NCBI GenBank assembly: GCA_013203655.1
Contig: JABMPN010000090.1
Span: forward strand, 1-41,781
Reading direction: 5' to 3'
DNA: 41,781 nucleotides
Source of the DNA: Cyanobacteria bacterium bin.51
GTDB taxonomy: Bacteria; Cyanobacteriota; Cyanobacteriia; PCC-6307; Cyanobiaceae
The position numbers were made by a program, and so were the translations under genes. This document shows, in pieces, positions 16,185 through 26,027 of the stretch. Below the pieces are notes generated by a model. It was not told the origin of the DNA. It did no database searches and saw nothing but the letters and a program-made list of their open reading frames with translations. Numbering within the stretch: position 1 is the first letter of the stretch; every line of letters starts with the position of its first letter.

Positions 16185-16191
16185 TTCGCCG

Positions 16192-16842
16192 ATGGCCAGC
16201 CACCACCCCTTCGACTGGCGGGGCCACCGCCTCGAGCTGCTTGGCACCAAGGCCGTCTGGGATCCGGCCCAGGGGCTGCTGCTGCTCGCCGATCTGCATC
16301 TTGGCAAGGCCGAAACCTTCCAGGCCCACGGCATCCCCCTGCCCAGCGACGGCGATCGGGGCACCCTCAATGCCCTGCTGGATCTCGCCCATCACTGGCG
16401 GCCCCAGGAGGTGGTGGTGCTCGGTGACCTGATCCACAGCCGCCTCGGCCTCACCGCCGAGCTGCGCCAGAAGCTGGCGGCACTCCCGGCGTTGCTGGGC
16501 TGCCCGCTCAGCCTGATCGGCGGCAACCATGAATGGGGCAGCTGGTTGGCGGGCCTGAGCCAGCAAGCCAGCCTCCAGCGCGGTCCGCTCTGGTTGAGCC
16601 ACATCCCGGAGCAGGCACCGGCAGGGGCCGGCGAACGGCTCAATCTCTGCGGCCATCTCCATCCGGTGGCGTTGGTGGGCTCCGGCAACGACCGGCTGCG
16701 GCTGCCCTGCTTCAGCTTCGATGCCAGCGCGCCACGGCTGCTGCTGCCGTCCTTCGGCCAGCTCACCGGTGGCCATCCCTGCGACCCGCGCCTGCCCTGC
16801 TGGCTGGTGGCCGACGGCTCCGTTGTGGCCTGGCCGGTTTAA
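16192..16842 (+). CDS. pdeM: Ligase-associated metallophosphoesterase PdeM
   Basis: Calcineurin-like metallophosphoesterase of the ligase-associated DNA damage response family. The 216 residues carry the full set of metal motifs: ADLHLGKAE (Asp34, His36), GDLIHS (Asp79), GGNHEW (Asn112, His113), SHIPE (His137) and CGHLHP (His155, His157). The start is the ATG at 16192 (MASHHPFDWRGHRLELL), typical for the family; a longer upstream frame merely shadows the GST gene. It is the fourth and last member of the scattered exonuclease, ligase, helicase and phosphoesterase set. Its stop overlaps the convergent CBS gene by four bases. Confidence 0.92.
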   Translation: MASHHPFDWRGHRLELLGTKAVWDPAQGLLLLADLHLGKAETFQAHGIPLPSDGDRGTLNALLDLAHHWRPQEVVVLGDLIHSRLGLTAELRQKLAALPALLGCPLSLIGGNHEWGSWLAGLSQQASLQRGPLWLSHIPEQAPAGAGERLNLCGHLHPVALVGSGNDRLRLPCFSFDASAPRLLLPSFGQLTGGHPCDPRLPCWLVADGSVVAWPV

Positions 16843-17315
16843 AGCGTGCGGGCCATCGAGCGCACCACATCGCCGCGGGTGAGCACCCCGGCAAGCTTGC
16901 CGGCTTCAAGCACGAACAGGCGCTGGGTGCTGCGGTCGTGCAGCAATCTGGCCGCCTCAGCGAGCGACAGCGTGGCCTCGCAGCTGTGGGGATGGTCCCG
17001 CATCAGTTCTCCCACCGTGCTGCCCAGTACCTGGTGCACCTGCTTGTCCCAGTCGAGGGGGTTGCGCAGATAGATCACCGCATCGAGCAGCATCACGTAG
17101 GGGCCGGCATCGAAGCCGCCCTCCTTGACCATCAGCTCCTGCTCGCTGAGCTCACCGATCAGGGCGCCGCTGTCATCCACCACCGGCAGACCACTGATGT
17201 GGTGGTCGTTCAGCAGTTGCACCGCCTCCTGCAGGGGCGTGCTCGCCTTGACGCTCAACACCGGGGAGGTCATCGCCTCTGCCACCTGAATGGTGGACGG
17301 GGAGTCGGAAGTCAT
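16839..17315 (-). CDS. CBS-domain pair protein
   Basis: A stand-alone Bateman module of 158 residues with two CBS domains: VAEAMTSPVLSVKASTPLQEA...HHISGLPVVDDSGALIG and VGELMRDHPHSCEATLSLAEAARLL...RLFVLEAGKLAGVLTRGDVV. Such modules bind adenine nucleotides and act as energy sensors for partner proteins; in photosynthetic lineages some regulate thioredoxin-linked enzymes. The ligand here is unknown. The spacer between the repeats (about 70-95) is longer than usual and may form a small insertion. ATG start at 17315. Confidence 0.88.
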   Translation of the reverse strand: MTSDSPSTIQVAEAMTSPVLSVKASTPLQEAVQLLNDHHISGLPVVDDSGALIGELSEQELMVKEGGFDAGPYVMLLDAVIYLRNPLDWDKQVHQVLGSTVGELMRDHPHSCEATLSLAEAARLLHDRSTQRLFVLEAGKLAGVLTRGDVVRSMARTL

Positions 17316-17407
17316 CGGGGCGGCGCGGCTGCAAGGGTTCTAGGCCAGCGGGAAATGGTGCGGTGCTGGGGCCGGTCCAGACTGGCCGCCCCAACGGCTG
17401 ATCGGGC

Positions 17408-18004
17408 GTGTTGCTCCCATCGGATCCAGCAGGTCCAACAGCCGGCCTGACGGCGGGCGCCCGCCGTTGCAGGGCCCTCGCCGACGGGCTCACAGTGGCC
17501 CGTGCCCTGATCGGCCTACCCCTGCTGCTCGCCCTCCTCGCCGGCCAGGGCGGGTTGGCCTGGATCCTGCTGCTGCTCGGCGGCCTCTCCGACTGGGCCG
17601 ATGGCGCCCTCGCCCGGCGGGCCGGCGGCGGCTCGGCCTGGGGAGCCCGGCTCGATCCTCTCACCGACAAGATTCTGATCAGTGCGCCATTGCTGTGGTT
17701 GGGCGCCAGCGGCGGCCTGCCGCTCTGGGCGGTGTGGCTGCTGCTGGCGCGCGAGCTGTTGGTCTCCGGCTGGCGGGCCGGCCGGGGGGATGGCGGTCCC
17801 GCCTCCCGTTCAGGCAAGGCCAAGACGGTGCTGCAATTCAGCGCCCTGCTGCTGCTGCTCTGGCCTACCGGCTGGGGCCCCACCGGCGGCGGTCTGGCCG
17901 CGGCCCTTCAGGCCCTGGGCTGGTGGTTGTTCTGGCCCTCGCTGGTTCTGGCGCTGAGTTCGGCGCTGGGCTACCTCAGGCCAGCAAGGCCGCGTCACCA
18001 CTGA
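17408..18004 (+). CDS. pgsA: CDP-diacylglycerol-glycerol-3-phosphate phosphatidyltransferase
   Basis: Membrane CDP-alcohol phosphotransferase that makes phosphatidylglycerol phosphate, precursor of phosphatidylglycerol, the only phospholipid of thylakoids. The complete family signature is DGALARRAGGGSAWG followed by ARLDPLTD (pattern DGx2ARx8Gx3Dx3D), supplying the metal-binding aspartates. About five or six hydrophobic segments surround it. GTG start at 17408 (a TTG lies next to it), so the exact start is uncertain. Its last 29 bases overlap the 3' end of the convergent epimerase gene. Confidence 0.9.
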   Translation: MLLPSDPAGPTAGLTAGARRCRALADGLTVARALIGLPLLLALLAGQGGLAWILLLLGGLSDWADGALARRAGGGSAWGARLDPLTDKILISAPLLWLGASGGLPLWAVWLLLARELLVSGWRAGRGDGGPASRSGKAKTVLQFSALLLLLWPTGWGPTGGGLAAALQALGWWLFWPSLVLALSSALGYLRPARPRHH

Positions 18005-18920
18005 AATCCGGTGTGCCAGGGGCACGCAAGGCGTAGTCATTGGCGTAGCTGTCGGCCAGGGCGGCCTCGGCATCGAACACCGGCGTCCAGGCCAGCTCCC
18101 GCTCCAGCCGGTGGACATCCACGAGGAAGTGGTTGAGGCGCAGGGGGAAGGCCTTGCGGGCCTTGGGGTCAAGCCCGGCTGGATCGAAGGCGCGGATCTC
18201 CACAGCCGCCGGATCCTGGCCGCAGGCGCGGGCCGCCGCTGCCACCAGGCCGCGGAAACTGATTCCCTGGCGGGCCGTGCAGTTGTAGATCCGGTTGGTG
18301 GCAGCCTCCACCTCCAGGCAACGGGCCATGGCGATGGCGAGATCGCTCACATGGCCCAACTGGGTGATCGTGCTGCCATCGCCTGGCAACGGCACGGGGC
18401 GACCGTGCACAATCCGATCAAAGAACCAGCTCTCCACCGGGTTGTAGTTGCCCGGACCCACGATGTAGGTGGGCCGGAAGCTGGTGAAAGGAAGCCGCTC
18501 GCTGCGCAGCCAATCCTCCGTTTCGAGCTTCCCGGCATGGCGGCTGGCCGGGTCGGTGGGGCTGCTCTCGCTGAGGGGCCAGAGCTCGCTGTCGGCGTAG
18601 ACGCCGGCCGAACTCACGTACACAAAGCGGTGCTTCGGCTCACCGGTCTTGGCGAGCACGGCGCGGCTGTCGGCAAGGGAGCGGCCGCTGCTGTCGATGA
18701 TCACATCGAAGCCTCGCCCCTTCAGCGGGGCCAGGGCCTCAGCGTCACTGCGATCGCCCGCCAGATGCTCCACCCCGGCCGGCACAGGATTCCTGCCGCG
18801 GGTGAACAGGGTGAGCTCGTGGCCGAAGGCGAGCAACTGGGCCACCAACGGCTTGCCGATGAAACGGGTGCCACCCATCACCAGGATCTTCACGGCAGCG
18901 GCAGTCGAACGGGGCGCCAT
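17976..18920 (-). CDS. NAD-dependent epimerase/dehydratase-like protein (CSP41-like)
   Basis: Extended short-chain dehydrogenase fold beginning [17 protein letters not shown], with the dinucleotide loop GGTRFIG in place of GxxGxxG. The [10 protein letters not shown] region lies where the catalytic Ser is expected, but the usual YxxxK is altered (HAGKLETED), as in the chloroplast stem-loop binding protein CSP41 group, which binds RNA. It ends [16 protein letters not shown]. The drawn ATG is at 18920; relatives begin MKILVMGG, so the GTG at 18893 is a strong alternative. A role in RNA binding or sugar metabolism is an inference from family. Confidence 0.85.
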   Translation of the reverse strand: MAPRSTAAAVKILVMGGTRFIGKPLVAQLLAFGHELTLFTRGRNPVPAGVEHLAGDRSDAEALAPLKGRGFDVIIDSSGRSLADSRAVLAKTGEPKHRFVYVSSAGVYADSELWPLSESSPTDPASRHAGKLETEDWLRSERLPFTSFRPTYIVGPGNYNPVESWFFDRIVHGRPVPLPGDGSTITQLGHVSDLAIAMARCLEVEAATNRIYNCTARQGISFRGLVAAAARACGQDPAAVEIRAFDPAGLDPKARKAFPLRLNHFLVDVHRLERELAWTPVFDAEAALADSYANDYALRAPGTPDFSGDAALLA

Positions 18921-18976
18921 TCAAGCGCCGGAGAGGATGGAGTCACCGTTCCATGCGCCGCCCCGCTGCACGCCCG

Positions 18977-19738
18977 ATGCAAGTCATTCCCGCCATCGAC
19001 CTGCTCCATGGCCACTGCGTCCGCCTCCACCAGGGCGACTACGACCAGGTCACCCGCTTCAACGACGACCCGGTGGCCCAGGCGCTGCAGTGGCAGGAGC
19101 AGGGTGCCGAGCGCTTGCATCTGGTCGATCTCGATGGCGCCCGCCAGGGCGTGCCGGCCAATGACGCGATCATTCAGGCCATCACCAACGCCCTGGCCAT
19201 CCCGGTGCAGCTGGGCGGCGGGGTGCGCACGGCCGAGCGGGCCGAGGCCCTGCTGAACTGCGGCCTCGATCGGGTCATCCTCGGCACCGTGGCGATCGAG
19301 GAACCCCAGCTGGTTCGCCACCTGGCGACTCTCCACCCCGGCCGGATCGTGGTGGGAATCGACGCCAGAGACGGCAAGGTGGCCACCCGCGGCTGGCTGG
19401 AGGACAGTGCCATCGAGGCCACCGCTTTGGCCGCCAGCCTGGAAGGGAGCGGTGTGGTCGCGATCATCAGCACCGACATCGCCACCGATGGCACCCTGGC
19501 CGGCCCCAACCTGGAGGCTCTGCGCCAGATGGCCGCCGCCAGTTCAATCCCGGTGATCGCCTCCGGCGGGGTGGGATCGCTCACCGACCTGCTGGCCCTG
19601 CTGGCCCTGGAACCCCTGGGCGTCAGTGGCGTGATCGTCGGCCGTGCGATCTACGACGGCAGCGTTGATCTCGCCGAGGCGCTGCAGGCCGTGGGCCCCG
19701 GGCGTTGGCAGGACCCCCTCTCGATCAGCGTGGGCTGA
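18977..19738 (+). CDS. hisA: Phosphoribosylformimino-AICAR-ribotide isomerase HisA
   Basis: TIM-barrel enzyme of histidine biosynthesis that performs the Amadori isomerisation of ProFAR to PRFAR. It shows [17 protein letters not shown] with catalytic Asp8, [28 protein letters not shown], the second catalytic Asp in [10 protein letters not shown], and the phosphate-binding loops ASGGVGS and [11 protein letters not shown]. Start placed at the ATG at 18977; an ATG eight codons upstream (18953) adds only an unlikely arginine-rich tail. At 253 residues it is normal length. The fur-like gene follows with its own promoter. Confidence 0.96.
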   Translation: MQVIPAIDLLHGHCVRLHQGDYDQVTRFNDDPVAQALQWQEQGAERLHLVDLDGARQGVPANDAIIQAITNALAIPVQLGGGVRTAERAEALLNCGLDRVILGTVAIEEPQLVRHLATLHPGRIVVGIDARDGKVATRGWLEDSAIEATALAASLEGSGVVAIISTDIATDGTLAGPNLEALRQMAAASSIPVIASGGVGSLTDLLALLALEPLGVSGVIVGRAIYDGSVDLAEALQAVGPGRWQDPLSISVG

Positions 19739-19799
19739 TCGCTTAAGCATTGGCTGATGGCTCCATTGAAGAGAGGCATCGCTAAGGGTCAGAAAGGTT

Positions 19800-19829
19800 C
19801 TGACAAAACGAATGGGGCGCCGATACAAT
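19800..19829 (+). promoter_or_regulatory. Sigma-70-type promoter of the fur-like gene
   Basis: CTGACA (19800-19805) and TACAAT (19824-19829), separated by 18 bases, form a good -35/-10 pair. Transcription would start near 19836, which rules out the in-frame ATG at 19812 as the translation start. Just downstream, AATCATGATC and GTGATCCATT form a loose inverted pair that could be an operator. Confidence 0.5.
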
Positions 19830-19871
19830 CATGATCTAGTAGTGATCCATTCCTTCCCGTATCGTTCATTT

Positions 19872-20324
19872 GTGCCTGCATCGCCACCAGCCACTGCCTT
19901 TGATGGCAACATCCCGATAGGCCATGTGAACGAAGCCTTTGGTCGCTGCCGGGAACTGGGCATGCGGCTGAGTCGCCAACGGCGCATGGTGCTGGAGTTG
20001 CTGTGGGCGGAAAAAAGCCATCTCAGCGCCCGAGATATTTTCGAGCAGCTCAACAGCCAGGGTCGCAACATCGGCCACACCTCCGTTTATCAGAACCTCG
20101 AAGCGCTTCAGTCGGCCGGAGTGATCGAATGCCTCGACAAAGCCAGCGGCCGGCTCTACGGCTACCGCAGCGATCCCCACAGCCATCTCACCTGTCTGGA
20201 ATCCGGTGCCATCCACGACCTTGACGTCGTGCTTCCTGAGGAATTGGTCAGCCAGATCGAAGCGCTCACCGGCTTCGAGATTGAGTCGTACACCCTGCAG
20301 CTCAGTGGCCGCCGCCGGGCTTGA
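19872..20324 (+). CDS. Fur-family transcriptional regulator with reduced metal sites
   Basis: Winged-helix DNA-binding protein of the Fur/PerR/Zur superfamily: RLSRQRRMVLELLWAEKSHLSARDIFEQL, then the recognition helix region GHTSVYQNLEALQSAGVIECL, then the dimerisation half. The regulatory region keeps DPHSHLTC and AIHDLD but both CxxC pairs of the structural zinc site are missing, so metal sensing must differ from classical Fur. The start is uncertain: the promoter at 19800-19829 excludes 19812; GTG 19872 and GTG 19926 (before NEAFGRCRELGM) are candidates. It may control iron or peroxide genes, conceivably feo and ferritin in this window, but no site proves that. Confidence 0.85.
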   Translation: MPASPPATAFDGNIPIGHVNEAFGRCRELGMRLSRQRRMVLELLWAEKSHLSARDIFEQLNSQGRNIGHTSVYQNLEALQSAGVIECLDKASGRLYGYRSDPHSHLTCLESGAIHDLDVVLPEELVSQIEALTGFEIESYTLQLSGRRRA

Positions 20325-20453
20325 CACCCCGCCCGCGGCGCCCCCAGTGCAGGCGAGGGCCCCCAAACCCACCCAAGACGCCAAATCCGCAGGTCTAGAG
20401 CTGGAGAAAACCCCCCAGGCTGGTTACCTTGACGGCATTGGCTGCCCAGGAGC

Positions 20454-22157
20454 GTGATCGAAGCCCCAGAGCCCGCCAGTCCAGGCCCCGGTGGTGGCCC
20501 CCAGCTGCTCCTTTTCGCCGAACCCCTCCAGCGCGAGGGCCTGCTTCGTCTGCTGGGGGCCGAGGGCAGCTCCTTCCGTCTCGCCATCAGCCCCGCGGAG
20601 CTCACGGGCGCTCCCCAGCTGGTGCTCTGGAGCCTGGCTGCACCGCTTGAGCCCACCACCCTGTTGCGGGAACTGGAGCAACTCGAGCAGCGCTGGCATC
20701 CGGCCCCACTGCTTCTGCTCCTGCCGGCCATGCCGGCGTGCAACCGCGACTGGTTGCTGCAACTGCCCGTGACCGGTCTGCTTCAGCAACCCGAACCCGA
20801 CCAGGTGAGAGAGGCTGTGGCCACGCTGCTGGCCGGTGGCCGGGTGCTCGACCTGCGCGGCGGAAACAGCAGCGAAGCCACCCCCGGAACCTCCCCGAAG
20901 GCAGCGGGAGCGATCGGGCCGGGCCAGGGGCTGGGCCAGTCGTTGCTGCAGAGCGGCCTGCTGCAGATCGATGCTGACCTGCAGCTCTGCCGCAGCCTGC
21001 TCAAGACACAACCCGAGAACCTGCTGCTGGTGGCCTTGCTGGAGGGCCGGCTGCGGGAACTGGCGGCGGCCCGCACCTTCCTGCTCTGGCTCTGGGGGCC
21101 ACTCAGCCTGGCCTGGGGAACGCCGGAGCCGGGCGAGGCAGGGGTGCCGCAACCGCCTTCGAGTGGCAGCACGGCGATCACCCTGCGCCAGCGGACCGCC
21201 GAGGGGGTCTGGCAGGCCATCCAGGCCCGGCTGGCCATCGCCAGCGGCTGTGATCGGGAAGGCGGCCGTGCACTGACATCCCAGGCCGAAGGCGCCCTGT
21301 TTGCCCTGCAGGGGCTCAGCCCCGAGCGCCGCCGCGATCTCTTGATGGCCCTACTGGGCCAGCTCGATCAGTTGCTGCAGCGCCTGCGCCAGGAGCGGCT
21401 GCGGGGCGACGAGCTGCAGGGTCGCTGGCTGCAACTCCAGCCCGAGCTGCGCCACCAAGCCCTGCGCCAGATGGCTGGCCCCTATGTGCAGCTGCCCCAG
21501 CAGGGGGCCCTGCTGCCGGTCGCCGACACCCTCAGCGGCCAGAGCGATCTGCTGCTCGACGATCCCGAGCTTCCCCCCTGCCTGCCGATGCTCGCGGCCC
21601 TGCTCAGCGCCCAGCCCCTGTTGGTGGAAGGGCGGCTGCTCGCCCCGGACGAGCCCCAGGCCCTGCTCCACCTCGAAGCCCTCGTGAGCAACTGGCTGGT
21701 GCGAACCGCCGAGCTGATCAGCGCCCAGGTGCTGGCTTGCTGCGGCGACTGGCCGGAACTGCGCCGCTATCTGCTGGTGCAGGAGCTGCTGGCCACCCGC
21801 AGCCTGGAGCGGCTGCGCAACCAGCTCAATGCCCGTCAACGCTGGAGCGAGTGGTTCGAGCGGCCGATCCAGCTCTACGAAAGCCGCCGGCTCCTCTACC
21901 GCCTGGAGGGTGGAGCGATCCAGCCCTTGCTGCTCACCGAACCCCGCGACCAGGAATTGCGCCAACTGGGCTGGCTGCAGCAGGCCGTCACCCTGGCACT
22001 CGAAAGCCGCGATGCCCTCGCCCCCCAGCTCCAGGCCCTGCTGCGCCGCCTCGGCGATCTGCTGGTGGTGGTGCTCACCCAGGTGGTGGGGCGGGCGATC
22101 GGCTTGGTCGGCCGCGGCATTCTGCAGGGCATGGGCCGCGGCATCAGCAAGCCCTGA
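20454..22157 (+). CDS. DUF3685 protein with receiver-like N-terminus
   Basis: A 567-residue protein of a family known from cyanobacteria and plastids, with unknown biochemical role. The first 125 residues have a response-regulator-like alternation (LLLFAEPLQREGLLRLL, PQLVLWSL, PLLLLLPAMP) without the phosphoacceptor Asp. A Gly/Pro/Ser-rich linker follows (about 137-160), then a long Leu/Gln-rich helical domain with QGLSPERRRDLLMALLGQLD and the C-terminal VVVLTQVVGRAIGLVGRGILQGMGRG, probably membrane-associated. The start codon is GTG at 20454. A hairpin terminator lies 19 bases past the stop. The call rests on remembered family patterns. Confidence 0.75.
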   Translation: MIEAPEPASPGPGGGPQLLLFAEPLQREGLLRLLGAEGSSFRLAISPAELTGAPQLVLWSLAAPLEPTTLLRELEQLEQRWHPAPLLLLLPAMPACNRDWLLQLPVTGLLQQPEPDQVREAVATLLAGGRVLDLRGGNSSEATPGTSPKAAGAIGPGQGLGQSLLQSGLLQIDADLQLCRSLLKTQPENLLLVALLEGRLRELAAARTFLLWLWGPLSLAWGTPEPGEAGVPQPPSSGSTAITLRQRTAEGVWQAIQARLAIASGCDREGGRALTSQAEGALFALQGLSPERRRDLLMALLGQLDQLLQRLRQERLRGDELQGRWLQLQPELRHQALRQMAGPYVQLPQQGALLPVADTLSGQSDLLLDDPELPPCLPMLAALLSAQPLLVEGRLLAPDEPQALLHLEALVSNWLVRTAELISAQVLACCGDWPELRRYLLVQELLATRSLERLRNQLNARQRWSEWFERPIQLYESRRLLYRLEGGAIQPLLLTEPRDQELRQLGWLQQAVTLALESRDALAPQLQALLRRLGDLLVVVLTQVVGRAIGLVGRGILQGMGRGISKP

Positions 22158-22175
22158 GTGATCAGTGATCCAGGT

Positions 22176-22197
22176 CCTGGCCTCTGGCCAGGCTTTC
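22176..22197 (+). terminator. Hairpin terminator after the DUF3685 gene
   Basis: CCTGGCC (22176-22182), loop TCT and GGCCAGG (22186-22192) form a perfect 7-base GC stem, followed by CTTTCT. It lies 19 bases after the stop codon. The T-run is short, so termination may be partial. Confidence 0.55.
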
Positions 22198-22255
22198 TGG
22201 GGGAGCTGAGCCGGCCGGGCGTCAGAATGGGTTCAATTCCGTTCTGGTTGCCCGG

Positions 22256-22848
22256 TTGCGCGAGCCCCCTGGTCTTATTTCCTTCTCCAGCCAGCAGCTT
22301 GGCCAGCTGATTGCCCGGCTCTCGGGCCTGCTGCTGCTGCTGCTGCTGGCTGCTCCGCCGCAGGCGGCCGAGGCCGCACTCGACACCAACAGCTACGACG
22401 GCAACATCTACGCCCTTTACGCCGGCAACGGCTCGCTAGTGCCGCCCCGCAGCAGCCTGGAGCAGGCTCTGGTCGATCACCGCGCCGCCGTGGTGGTCTA
22501 TTACCTCGATGACAGCGCTGACAGCAAGCGCTTCTCGCCGGTGCTCAACGAGCTGCAGCGACTCTGGGGGCGCAGCGTCGAGCTGATCCCCCTCACCACC
22601 GATGCGCTGCAGAACCGCCCGGAGACTGGCCGCACCGATCCCGCCCACTACTGGAAAGGAGACATCCCCGAGGTGGTGGTATTCGACCCCACCGGTGATG
22701 TGGTCTTCAACGGCCGCGGCCAGGTCGACATCGATGCGATCAACACGGCCCTGCGCGAAGCCACCGGCCTCGATCCGATGGCGGGCGCCGGCGTCAGCAC
22801 CACACGCAGCTTCAACGAACTGAACAGCGAAGTGGTTCCCGCCGGCTG

Positions 22849-22849
<1 letters not shown>
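22256..22849 (+). CDS. Thioredoxin-like thylakoid protein (PSI accumulation factor-type)
   Basis: The protein has a leucine-rich N-terminal signal or anchor ([19 protein letters not shown], about 23-41) followed by a thioredoxin-like domain: [67 protein letters not shown]. There is no CxxC; the position reads DDSADSK, so it is not a disulfide reductase. Cyanobacterial relatives are annotated as a thylakoid membrane photosystem I accumulation factor. The start is probably TTG 22256. Its stop shares bases with the fumC start (TGATG), implying coupling. Confidence 0.75.
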
Positions 22850-24279
<1,430 letters not shown>

Positions 24280-24382
24280 TCACATCCCAGGCCGGGGAGC
24301 GGCATGGCATGGACCGGAGTTGATGCTGGCGATCGCGACAGCCATGACAGAATCAATCTGGACGATTCGCCTCCATCCGTTC

Positions 24383-24919
24383 ATGTCGATCTGCCCTGTG
24401 CCTCGCCTCCGCATGGGCCTGCTGGCAGCGACGGCCCTGCTCGCCGTCGCCTTGCCAGCGGACGGGGCCGTCCAGACCCCCACAATTCAGGCACCGGCTG
24501 AGAAAACCGCAGAAACGCTCCTCTACAAGCTCGAGACCACCTGCAGCCTCAAAGGTGCCGAGCCGGTCGACTGCACCGTCGAAGCGATCGACGAGGGAGA
24601 GGCCACGTTGTATCGCCATCAGATCGGCACGACCACCGAAACAATTCGGATCCTTGATGACCCGATCCGGATGTCCCGCCGGATCGCTGCGAGCCAGGAG
24701 TGGGTATCGCTCCAGCAGGCCGGTGCCAGGCTCTCCACCAACACAATCTGCTTCAACGGTCTCGATCTCTGTGTGGTGAACCCCAACTACCTCAACAGCA
24801 TCACCGAAGACAATCCCCCCGCCATGGAAGGCAGGGATCTGGTGCGGGTCTTCTTCGCTGAGGAAGGACGCATCAATGCCACCTGTTACGACGAAGGCTG
24901 CGAGCGGATCAAGAAATGA
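24383..24919 (+). CDS. Secreted hypothetical protein
   Basis: A 178-residue protein with a typical signal peptide (MSICPVPRLRMGLLAATALL, cleavage likely after ADGA). The mature part has four or more cysteines (CSLK, DCTVEA, ICFNGLDLC, CYDEGC) that could form disulfides in the periplasm, and no enzyme motif. I chose the ATG at 24383 because earlier in-frame ATGs (24320) put unsuitable residues before the signal sequence. The last four bases overlap the next start (ATGA), so the two secreted proteins are probably translated together. Confidence 0.65.
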   Translation: MSICPVPRLRMGLLAATALLAVALPADGAVQTPTIQAPAEKTAETLLYKLETTCSLKGAEPVDCTVEAIDEGEATLYRHQIGTTTETIRILDDPIRMSRRIAASQEWVSLQQAGARLSTNTICFNGLDLCVVNPNYLNSITEDNPPAMEGRDLVRVFFAEEGRINATCYDEGCERIKK

Positions 24920-25893
24920 AGCTATTCAATGGACTGGGCAGCATGATGCTCGGCGGTCTTCTGCTCGTCCCCGCCGGCGCAGGCCTGGCCTTTGATCGAT
25001 CGTCCCCCCTGAGCCTGCCAGGAGTGGCCAGTGATTGGCCCGAAACGGCTGAATCCGGCAGCTCCAGCACCAGCCTGATCGCCAGGGGCGGCGGCGGCCG
25101 GGGAGGCGGTGGTCATGGCGGCAGCCGGGGCAGCCGGGGCGGAAGCGGCGGCCGGTCCAGGGGATCCGGGAGTGGCTCCCGCACGGGATTCCACCAGGCC
25201 AGCGGATCCCTCAACCGAGGATCCTCCAGGCCCAGCGGCGGCTGGAACAACAAAGTGAGCAGCGGCAATCGCGGCAGCAGTGGCAACCGGCCCAGCCTCA
25301 ATCGCCCCAGTGGCAACAACCGCCCCAACACGGGCAACCGTCAGGGCAATCTCGGGCAGAACGCCAACGTGAACCGGAATGTCAACCGCGATCTGAATCG
25401 GAATGTCAACCGCAATGTGAATCGGAACGTCAACCGCAACGTCAACCGGAACTGGAATGGTCGACGGGTGAACGTCAACAACGTCAACGTGCGGCCAGGC
25501 TGGGCCCGGCCGGGCTGGGGCGTTGCCCGGCCCTGGAACCACGGCTGGTATGGCGGCTGGTCCACCCCGTCCTGGGGCTGGTGGGGTGCTCGAGCGGCTG
25601 CGTGGGGGGTCGGAACCCTGGCCACCGCAGCGATCATTAACAATGCCGTCGATAACGCCGTCTCCAGCAACCAGACCTACATCGTTGTGCCCAACAGCAA
25701 TTACCAGTTGCTCTACGGCAGCGTGCAGCCCTCCGGTAGCTCTGCGGTCAGCTTCGCCGTCAGTGAAAACGGTGAGACCTACCAACTCTCGGCCGATTGC
25801 AATGCCGGCCTGATCGACGGCCAGGAGCCCCAGAGTGCCGATGAAGCCGAACTGCTGAACGCAGCCTGTCAGGTGGCCTTCGGCTCGGCCTGA
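24916..25893 (+). CDS. Secreted Gly/Asn/Arg-rich protein with NVNR repeats
   Basis: A 325-residue protein with an N-terminal signal (MKLFNGLGSMMLGGLLLVPA). After about residue 55 comes a Gly/Arg/Ser-rich segment (GGGGRGGGGHGG...), then an Asn/Arg/Ser-rich stretch, then seven NVNR-type tetrapeptides (residues 151-178). A Trp/Gly-rich segment (WARPGWGV...GWYGGWSTPSWGWWG), a hydrophobic turn AAAWGVGTLATAAIINNAV and a compact C-terminal domain with two cysteines follow (DCNAGL, NAACQV). The basic low-complexity half could bind nucleic acid, polysaccharide or cell wall; no function is recognised. Confidence 0.7.
   Translation: MKLFNGLGSMMLGGLLLVPAGAGLAFDRSSPLSLPGVASDWPETAESGSSSTSLIARGGGGRGGGGHGGSRGSRGGSGGRSRGSGSGSRTGFHQASGSLNRGSSRPSGGWNNKVSSGNRGSSGNRPSLNRPSGNNRPNTGNRQGNLGQNANVNRNVNRDLNRNVNRNVNRNVNRNVNRNWNGRRVNVNNVNVRPGWARPGWGVARPWNHGWYGGWSTPSWGWWGARAAAWGVGTLATAAIINNAVDNAVSSNQTYIVVPNSNYQLLYGSVQPSGSSAVSFAVSENGETYQLSADCNAGLIDGQEPQSADEAELLNAACQVAFGSA
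25366..25449 (+). repeat. Seven tandem 12-base units encoding NVNR tetrapeptides
   Basis: Seven in-frame units of the form AAC/AAT-GTN-AAC/AAT-CGN run from 25366 to 25449; only the third unit differs in protein (DLNR). Synonymous third positions vary between units, so the DNA repeat is partly degraded while the peptide repeat is kept, which suggests selection on the protein. Confidence 0.85.
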
Positions 25894-25953
25894 GGCCTTC
25901 GGTGCTGAAGGTTCGCTTCATGACTGCTGCGGCCGCCTGATCGGAACCCTGAA

Positions 25954-25977
25954 CCGGGGCCAGAGGCTCGGCCCCGG
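25954..25977 (+). terminator. GC-rich hairpin after the repeat protein gene
   Basis: CCGGGGCC (25954-25961), an 8-base loop and GGCCCCGG (25970-25977) form a perfect 8-base stem in the gap before the CofE-like gene. No T-run follows, so it may be a terminator of the factor-assisted kind or an mRNA-stabilising end. Confidence 0.45.
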
Positions 25978-26027
25978 ACCGGGCCAACGCTTACGCTCCC
26001 GCTGATTCCGGTTGCGCCAGTTCCGCT

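Noticed and set aside
16024-16191. Upstream extension of the PdeM frame from 16024
   Set aside because: It reads the GST gene in another frame; the family N-terminus begins at MASHHPFDW (16192).
19812-19814. ATG at 19812 as start of the Fur-family gene
   Set aside because: It lies between the -35 and -10 boxes, upstream of the predicted transcript start.
25113-25337. Possible CRISPR-like or satellite repeat in the Gly/Arg-rich gene
   Set aside because: The repetition follows codon-level peptide repeats within one gene; there are no spacers of uniform length.
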